From assembly GCA_905209765.1 (NCBI GenBank), contig CAJLUE010000058.1, forward strand, positions 1-11,085: a stretch of DNA of 11,085 nucleotides. The letters run 5' to 3'. The notes under the pieces were generated by a model. It was not told where the DNA came from. It did no database searches and saw nothing but the letters and a program-made list of their open reading frames with translations. Each line of letters opens with the position of its first letter. Position 1 is the first letter of the stretch. Positions 6,216-11,085 of the stretch are shown piece after piece. Source of the DNA: an uncultured Collinsella sp. GTDB lineage: Bacteria; Actinomycetota; Coriobacteriia; Coriobacteriales; Coriobacteriaceae. Both the position numbers and the translations under genes were made by a program.

Positions 6216-7636
6216 TACATGCCCTCGTCGGCAGACATGCTGCCAGAGTCGCCGCCGTCGGCCGTCATGCCTGCGCCGGTGTCCACGATAAGGGTGTCGC
6301 CGTCGCGCAGTTTGGTGATCGGTACGTCCGCGTTGATTTCGTTGCCCTGCTCATCGCGCTTGACCTGCGTTTTGCCGACCACGGCGTCGTTATCGTTTTG
6401 CGTCACGACGGTTACCTTTACACGTCGGGTCTGTTTGCCTTCGCCGTCGGTTGCCACGTTGACGTAATAGTGCTCGCCATCCTCGGTCATGAGCGCCATG
6501 GTCGGCACCATCACTACGTCATCGAGCCGTTCGGTCACCACCGAGACCTTGGCGGTCATGCCCGGCTTGAGGCGCGCGTCGGGCGCTTCGATCAAAATGT
6601 CGACGTTAAAGGTAACACTGCCGCCGCCACCGTTGGCGGCGTCGGAGTTTGCCACCGAAGCGATTGTCGTGACCGTTCCCTGGCTCACGATATTGGGAAA
6701 GGCCGGATAGGTAATGTTGGCGCTCTGGTCCACGGCGATCTTGGCGATATCCTTTTCACCCACCTGAACGGTGACCTTCATCTTGGAGAGGTCGGCGATC
6801 TGCATGCACTGCTTGCCGCCGCTCGTATCGCCTTCGCCCATAATCATGCCGCCCGTCACCGTGGCGCCGACCTTGGCGTTGAGCTCGACGATGCTGCCCG
6901 AGCTGGGTGCGGTCACAGTGCGCTCGGCGGCATTGGCGTTGGCCTGGTCCAGGGCCGCCTGGGCCGAGGCTAGGTTGCGCTGGGCGCTCGAGACGGCACT
7001 CGTGTCGGCGGCGCCGCTGGCGCCATTCGCGCCTGACGCATCTGCGTCAGTCGACGGAGTGGCTTGGGCGGCAGCTACCGCTTTCTGCGCGTTGGCGAGG
7101 TCTTCCTGTGCCGCCGCCACCGCGCGCTGCGCATCGGCAACGTTGCGATCGAGCTCGTCGTTTTTAATGGTCATGAGCACGTCGCCCTCGTTGACGGACT
7201 GGCCGGCTTGTACGTTGATCGATGCCACCGTGCCGTCGACAGAAGGGGAGACCACCGAAGCCGAGATGGGCTTGAGCTGGCCTTTGGCCTCGACGGTGGT
7301 CGTAAACGTGCCCTCGGTGACTATGTCGGTCACCGGCCCGTTGGTACCTGCGGGCCGTGCGTTGATGACGAAGGTCACGACAACGGCGATGAGCACAATG
7401 GCGGCCACGACGCCGGCCGCAATGCCGCGTTTGATGAGCTTTTTGCGCCGACGCTCGGCACGCTTCGCCTTGAGCTTGGCGTAGGCCTCTTCGTCAGAAA
7501 TCCCGGTTGTATCGCTTGTGCTGCCGTATTGCTGTGTGGCGTGCACGTTTGTTATGAGGGGAAGCGTCTCGGTGGCACCCTTGGGCGCTCGCTCGGTTTC
7601 ATTCGGTCCCGGGGTGATGGTGGGGACATTCGACAT
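6215..7636 (-). CDS. MacA/HlyD-like membrane fusion (adaptor) protein
   Basis: This 473-residue adaptor subunit is the first gene of the exporter operon. A long hydrophilic N-terminal tail (1-55) is followed by a very basic run (56-70), then a single transmembrane helix (about 71-92), predicting an extracellular body. Two lipoyl/biotinyl-like half motifs (about 128-158 and 240-262) flank an Ala/Gln-rich helical hairpin (160-192 and 213-238), which is broken by a flexible Ser/Ala/Gly/Asp linker (193-212). Beta-barrel and membrane-proximal regions follow to about 455, then an acidic Gly/Ser/Met-rich tail. I place the start at 7636 because AAGGAG (7642-7647) lies directly upstream. An in-frame ATG at 7699 has no ribosome site and lies inside a hairpin. 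With no outer membrane in such an organism, the protein would complement the permease from outside, as in Gram-positive MacA-like systems. Confidence 0.9.
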   Translation of the reverse strand: MSNVPTITPGPNETERAPKGATETLPLITNVHATQQYGSTSDTTGISDEEAYAKLKAKRAERRRKKLIKRGIAAGVVAAIVLIAVVVTFVINARPAGTNGPVTDIVTEGTFTTTVEAKGQLKPISASVVSPSVDGTVASINVQAGQSVNEGDVLMTIKNDELDRNVADAQRAVAAAQEDLANAQKAVAAAQATPSTDADASGANGASGAADTSAVSSAQRNLASAQAALDQANANAAERTVTAPSSGSIVELNAKVGATVTGGMIMGEGDTSGGKQCMQIADLSKMKVTVQVGEKDIAKIAVDQSANITYPAFPNIVSQGTVTTIASVANSDAANGGGGSVTFNVDILIEAPDARLKPGMTAKVSVVTERLDDVVMVPTMALMTEDGEHYYVNVATDGEGKQTRRVKVTVVTQNDNDAVVGKTQVKRDEQGNEINADVPITKLRDGDTLIVDTGAGMTADGGDSGSMSADEGM

Positions 7637-7669
7637 GGCGTCTCCTTTATAGAAAGTTCCTCGATAAGT

Positions 7670-7701
7670 ATATGCGCCCGTCGCGAGAGGCGGGCGCATA
7701 T
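7670..7701. terminator. Strong hairpin between the transpeptidase and the exporter operon
   Basis: ATATGCGCCCG (7670-7680) pairs with CGGGCGCATAT (7691-7701) over 11 bp. One G-U and one G-C pair extend it inward, leaving a 6-nt loop. It lies 65 bp after the transpeptidase stop and 34 bp before the membrane fusion gene start on the same strand. No T tract follows on the - strand, so termination would be atypical. It might instead shape the operon's leader or be a protein-binding site. Confidence 0.5.
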
Positions 7702-7714
7702 GGCGGTATCTTTC

Positions 7715-7742
7715 GGAACTGTTAGATTGGAGCGTCAGTTCC
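7715..7742. other. Second small inverted repeat after the transpeptidase gene
   Basis: GGAACTG (7715-7721) and CAGTTCC (7736-7742) form a 7-bp stem around a 14-nt loop, 24 bp after the transpeptidase stop on the - strand. A further GTTCC occurs at 7656-7660, close to the exporter start. It may belong to the 3' end of the transpeptidase mRNA; no T tract follows. Confidence 0.3.
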
Positions 7743-7765
7743 CCGTTGTGTGAAGGCGTGTTTCC

Positions 7766-9511
7766 CTACGAGTGCACGACCACGCACAGGCCGACTTTGA
7801 TGCAGTCGTGGAGCGCCTTGGCATCGGCCAGGCGCAGGTTGATGCAGCCGTGGCTTCCGCACCATTTGTACGATTCGGCACTATCGAAACTCGAATCGTT
7901 TTGCCAGGTAGCGTCGTGGAAGCCGACCATATTGCCCTCGAACGGCATCCAGTAACTGACCGGGCTTTCGTATTTGGGCTTTCCGGTCGCGGGGTCTTTG
8001 GCACCGATGAGCTTGCTTGCGCCGTCGTTGCTGTTGATCTGCCACACGCCCTCGGGGGTGGCGTCTTCGCCCGGTTTGCCGGAAATAAAGTTGGCCTCCC
8101 AAACGATATTGCCGTTCTCGTCGTAGTAGCGCGCGTGCTGCTCGGATAGGTCGACGTCGATATAGGCCTTCCAATCGGGCTCGCCCTTGGCGGTAAACGT
8201 GTCGGCCTTCTTGGAGTACGAAATCTCGATATCGCCGGTCTGCTTGTTATTGATAGCGTCCTCTACCTGCTTGGCGAGCGTGTCGCTGTCGATGGACCAG
8301 CCAAAGTCGCCGCCCTCTACAGCGCATTCCTTACCGTCGGCGCGTGTCCACCAGCGGGTGGTGCCCACGGTGTTAAAGCCGTTGGCGAGGTCTGCTACCC
8401 AGCTGCTGATCTGCGACGTATCGAGCGTGGGGTTGGCCGGATCGGCAAAGCTGATCCACTGCAGCACCGAGCTGCCGTCCACCTTGCCGGCATCATTGCC
8501 GTTGAGCTTAAGGGTCACGTTGACTCCCAGGAAGTTGTTGGCGGCATCGCATGCAGCCTGAATCTGGTCGTTGGTGAGGGTGCCGTTGAGCGGTTCGTAG
8601 GCGTCGTTGCCGATCTTGGTGATATCGACATTCTCGGCGAGTGACGCGAGCTCGATCTCGGCATATTTGATGACATGCTCGCGGTTGAGCTTCTCGTTGG
8701 AACGGGCCTTCTCAACGGTAAACTTGCCGGCCTTCTCGTCATAGGAACTGGTGGCCTCGAAGGTGCCCGAGCGGCCCTCGTTGAACTCGTCGATGGCGCT
8801 GCCCAGGTCCTCCTCAAACTGCTTTTGGTCAAAGGCATCGGAGAGCATGGACAGGTCGACATCCTGGTCCAAGTCGACCGAGCCGTTCTTGGTGGCGCTA
8901 ACGGTTTTGCCGCCGAGCGACGCGATGAGGCGCGACGGCCACAGCAGCGGCTCGTTTTTGCTGATAATCTCGTGGGCGGCTTCCTCGCCATCGACGATGG
9001 GCTCGTCGGACTCGGGCTGGTAGGTCCAGCTAAAGCTGTCATCCGAAACGGTGAGCTTGTAGTGCTTCCATGCCGAGTTGACCTTGGTGGCTGCCGAAGA
9101 TGCGTTAGAGAGCGAGATGTCGACGCCGGCGATGGTAGTGTTGGGGTAAGCGACCTGCGAGAACGCGACGATGCCTACGATGTAGACGATCGCGACGAGG
9201 CCGAGGACGACAAAGAGGGCCGTCTTTCCGCCTGACTTGCTGCTTTTGTTGGTGCGCTTGTCCGCGGGCCCGCGATTGTTTGCCGCGCGAGCGTGCGAAG
9301 GGGCCTGCTTGGGGGCGGCACCGTGTGCGGGACGCTGCTGATATTGCTGATGCTGCTGGTATTGACGCTGATTCGGGCGCTGAGAGGCATTGGCCGGTCC
9401 GTGTTGTTGGCTGTGAGCCGGCGCGATGGGGAGCGGCGATTGGACGCCGCCGGTATGCCTACTGGGCTGTTGCGGATCGGGGATCATGCTGCTGCGGTCG
9501 ATTTGCGACAT
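7766..9511 (-). CDS. Membrane-anchored L,D-transpeptidase (YkuD domain)
   Basis: This 581-residue enzyme is predicted to cross-link peptidoglycan stems (3-3 bonds) or attach substrates to the wall outside the membrane. The C-terminal YkuD domain (about 448-581) carries the catalytic signature SHGCINLR with nucleophile C556 and H554, plus H532 in the GFHDA motif that completes the active site. A cytoplasmic N-terminal tail of about 95 residues, rich in Gln, His, Pro and Ala, ends in a basic stretch. A transmembrane helix follows at about 97-119. The region 125-440 matches the PG_binding_4-type layout commonly found before YkuD in Gram-positive enzymes, probably as two repeats. The start is supported by AAGGAA (9521-9526, 9-nt spacing). 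No lipobox is seen; the protein is anchored by its helix. The domain assignment is secure; the subdomain count is inferred. Confidence 0.93.
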   Translation of the reverse strand: MSQIDRSSMIPDPQQPSRHTGGVQSPLPIAPAHSQQHGPANASQRPNQRQYQQHQQYQQRPAHGAAPKQAPSHARAANNRGPADKRTNKSSKSGGKTALFVVLGLVAIVYIVGIVAFSQVAYPNTTIAGVDISLSNASSAATKVNSAWKHYKLTVSDDSFSWTYQPESDEPIVDGEEAAHEIISKNEPLLWPSRLIASLGGKTVSATKNGSVDLDQDVDLSMLSDAFDQKQFEEDLGSAIDEFNEGRSGTFEATSSYDEKAGKFTVEKARSNEKLNREHVIKYAEIELASLAENVDITKIGNDAYEPLNGTLTNDQIQAACDAANNFLGVNVTLKLNGNDAGKVDGSSVLQWISFADPANPTLDTSQISSWVADLANGFNTVGTTRWWTRADGKECAVEGGDFGWSIDSDTLAKQVEDAINNKQTGDIEISYSKKADTFTAKGEPDWKAYIDVDLSEQHARYYDENGNIVWEANFISGKPGEDATPEGVWQINSNDGASKLIGAKDPATGKPKYESPVSYWMPFEGNMVGFHDATWQNDSSFDSAESYKWCGSHGCINLRLADAKALHDCIKVGLCVVVHS

Positions 9512-9568
9512 CGTATATATTTCCTTCGATTTTCGCCTTGTGGCTCATCGTGTTTTAACTGGGCTTGC

Positions 9569-9574
9569 ATTATA
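9569..9574 (-). promoter_or_regulatory. -10 box of the L,D-transpeptidase promoter
   Basis: A perfect TATAAT on the - strand lies 58 bp before the transpeptidase start, in the 117-bp gap after the serine dehydratase gene. No convincing -35 hexamer is seen at the usual spacing (ACCACA at 17 bp). The gap has no intrinsic terminator for the dehydratase, so read-through is possible as well. Confidence 0.5.
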
Positions 9575-9628
9575 GCGATTAGCCTGTTGTTTGTGGTGCG
9601 GAAACAGTATCAGTTTGGATAAGTCTGC

Positions 9629-11085
9629 CTATCCGCATATGCCGCATTTGGCGCAGGCAGAAAGCGCGGCCGGGGCTTGAGCGATGCCGCCCTTGGCCGT
9701 CTCGCGCAGGGTTGCCGGCAGGGCGTGGCCCACCGAGAGCATCACATGCGCCATCTGGTCAAACGGCACCAGGCTCTTGATGCCGGCGAGCGCGAGCTGG
9801 GCCGAGCTGAAGGCCGCGGCCACGCCGATGGCGTTGCGGTTTTGACACGGCACCTCGACCAGTCCGCCCACGGGGTCGCAAACGAGGCCCAGCAGATTGC
9901 TCAGCGCGATGGAACTGGCGTCGAGTGCCTGCTCGGGGGTGCCGCCGAGCATCTGCACCAGCGCGGCGGCGGCCATGGCGGCGGCGCTTCCCACCTCGGC
10001 CTGGCAGCCGCCCTCGGCGCCGGCGACGCAGGCGCTCGTGGTGAGGTTGAGGCCGATGGCGGCGGCACAGTAGAGGGCGTCCATGACCTGCTCGTCATTG
10101 AGATGCAGGTGGTCGGCCAGCGCCAGCACGCAGCCGGGCACGACGCCCGCGGAGCCTGCCGTGGGGGCGGCGACGATCACGCCCATGGTGGCGGAGCGCT
10201 CGAGTACGGCCATGGCGCGGGCCACGGCATCGGTCTGAACGGTGCCCATCAGGCTTGCGCTCAAATCGTTGCAGCCGGTGGCATCGACGAGCTTAGCCTC
10301 GCCGCCGATGAGCCCGCCGAGCGATCGCTGTGGATTGGCGATGGGGGCCGTGGTCTCCTCGCGCATGACGTCGAGCACGCGACGCATGGCGGCGACGGCG
10401 TGGGCCTCGCCGGTGAGGCGCGCCTCGCGCATGGCCATGACGGCGCCGATGCTGAGTCCCAGCTCCTCGCATGCGTCGAGCAGTTGCTCGCCGTCGTCGA
10501 AGACCTCCTTGGCCGAGACGCCGGGGGAGAGCGATGATGCCGAGCCGGGGAGCTCAATAAAGGTGGCGTAACCGACGTTGTCGAGTTTGCGCAGCATGGG
10601 GATTACGGTGTCGTCGGGCGTGCCGTCGGTCTCAAAGACGGAGTAGGCCTGGCCGCCCACCTCGGTGCGGTAGGTGCGGCAGAAGGCGATGTTCACGTGT
10701 GCGTAGGCAAGTAGGTTCGTAAGCGCGGCGAGCACGCCGGGAACGTCCTGGTGCGCCACGAAGAGCGTGGAGTACATGCCCGAGATGTCGACGCCGACGC
10801 CGTTGATGCGGCTGATGCGCATCTTGCCGCCGCCCAGGCTCTCGCCGCGGACCTGCGCCGTTGCGCCCGTGTCGTCGACCATCTCGATATCGACGGTGTT
10901 GGGGTGGAGGGAGGCGTCGTCGTCCTTGATGTCAAAGTGATAATCGAGGCCCTGCTCGCGTGCGAGGTCGAAGGCCTGCTTGATATTCTCGTCGTCGGTG
11001 TCGAGGCCCAGGATGCCCGCGACGAGCGCGCGGTCGGTGCCGTGGCCGCGGTAGGTGTGGGCGAAGGAGTTCCACAGGCCAAAGG
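9629..11085 (-). CDS. L-serine ammonia-lyase (iron-sulfur L-serine dehydratase), 5' end outside window
   Basis: This enzyme deaminates L-serine to pyruvate and ammonia using a [4Fe-4S] cluster. The reading frame is open to the window edge, showing 484 residues; the true start and roughly 45 N-terminal residues are missing. The visible part begins in the beta domain (FAHTYRGHGTDRA, a conserved region). An ACT-like regulatory segment (GMYSTLFVAHQDVPGVLAAL onwards, visible residues about 102-180) follows, then the catalytic alpha domain. Probable cluster ligands are visible residues C360 (GGCQAEVG), C402 (LVCDP) and C413 (VPCQNRN). Their 42- and 11-residue spacing equals that recalled for the Legionella enzyme. 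The C-terminus ends CAKCGICG, three closely spaced cysteines. Beta and alpha are fused in one chain, as in sdaA-type enzymes, but with an ACT segment more typical of two-chain enzymes. An ATG at 10882 lies mid-domain and is not the start. Confidence 0.93.
   Translation of the reverse strand, partial: FGLWNSFAHTYRGHGTDRALVAGILGLDTDDENIKQAFDLAREQGLDYHFDIKDDDASLHPNTVDIEMVDDTGATAQVRGESLGGGKMRISRINGVGVDISGMYSTLFVAHQDVPGVLAALTNLLAYAHVNIAFCRTYRTEVGGQAYSVFETDGTPDDTVIPMLRKLDNVGYATFIELPGSASSLSPGVSAKEVFDDGEQLLDACEELGLSIGAVMAMREARLTGEAHAVAAMRRVLDVMREETTAPIANPQRSLGGLIGGEAKLVDATGCNDLSASLMGTVQTDAVARAMAVLERSATMGVIVAAPTAGSAGVVPGCVLALADHLHLNDEQVMDALYCAAAIGLNLTTSACVAGAEGGCQAEVGSAAAMAAAALVQMLGGTPEQALDASSIALSNLLGLVCDPVGGLVEVPCQNRNAIGVAAAFSSAQLALAGIKSLVPFDQMAHVMLSVGHALPATLRETAKGGIAQAPAALSACAKCGICG

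Noticed and set aside
7637..7699. Earlier ATG for the membrane fusion protein
   Set aside because: It lies within the hairpin at 7670-7701 and lacks a ribosome site, while AAGGAG sits just before the ATG at 7636.
9602..9640. Terminator for the serine dehydratase gene
   Set aside because: Only a 5-6 bp stem (GGATA/TATCC) overlapping the stop codon can be drawn, with no T tract.
9677..10537. 286-residue open frame on the + strand inside the serine dehydratase gene
   Set aside because: It is a Gly/His/Ala-rich shadow frame of a highly conserved enzyme gene.

Overview
This is an 11 kb stretch of a GC-rich bacterial chromosome. Gene content and style suggest a Gram-positive actinobacterium, most likely a gut Coriobacteriia of the Collinsella/Olsenella type. 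Pointers are the high-GC codon use with strong AAGGAG-type ribosome sites, a MacA/MacB-like exporter with separate ATPase and permease genes and no outer-membrane partner, a large membrane-anchored YkuD L,D-transpeptidase, and a single-chain iron-sulfur L-serine dehydratase. The taxonomic call is inference from gene style only.

Left part, + strand (1-2376): two identical tandem tRNA-Glu(CTC) genes with encoded CCA close with a strong intrinsic terminator. A promoter then leads to a flippase-like polytopic membrane protein of the YbhN/LPG-synthase-TM family, followed by a TetR-type repressor.

Middle (2377-4230): a convergent intergenic region holds an 18-bp tandem repeat, a long hairpin element and a GC-rich terminator hairpin. 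Then comes a monocistronic radical SAM enzyme gene on the - strand with a recognisable promoter. A second copy of the hairpin element lies on the other side of this gene. The two copies share arms and an asymmetric loop. They point in opposite directions on the chromosome, but each has the same orientation relative to the 3' end of the gene it follows. This element is the most unusual signal in the window.

Right part, all - strand (4231-11085): a tightly coupled three-gene exporter operon is transcribed in the order membrane fusion protein, ABC ATPase, MacB-type permease, with joints of 1 and 4 bp. Upstream of it lies the L,D-transpeptidase gene with its own promoter, separated from the operon by two hairpins. 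The window ends inside a single-chain L-serine ammonia-lyase gene whose 5' end is cut off.

No CRISPR array, transposase, phage gene or recognised antiphage system was seen. No intergenic stretch exceeds about 215 bp. Most of the window is ordinary chromosomal housekeeping and envelope biology, with the repeated hairpin element and the radical SAM gene between its copies as the points that stand out.
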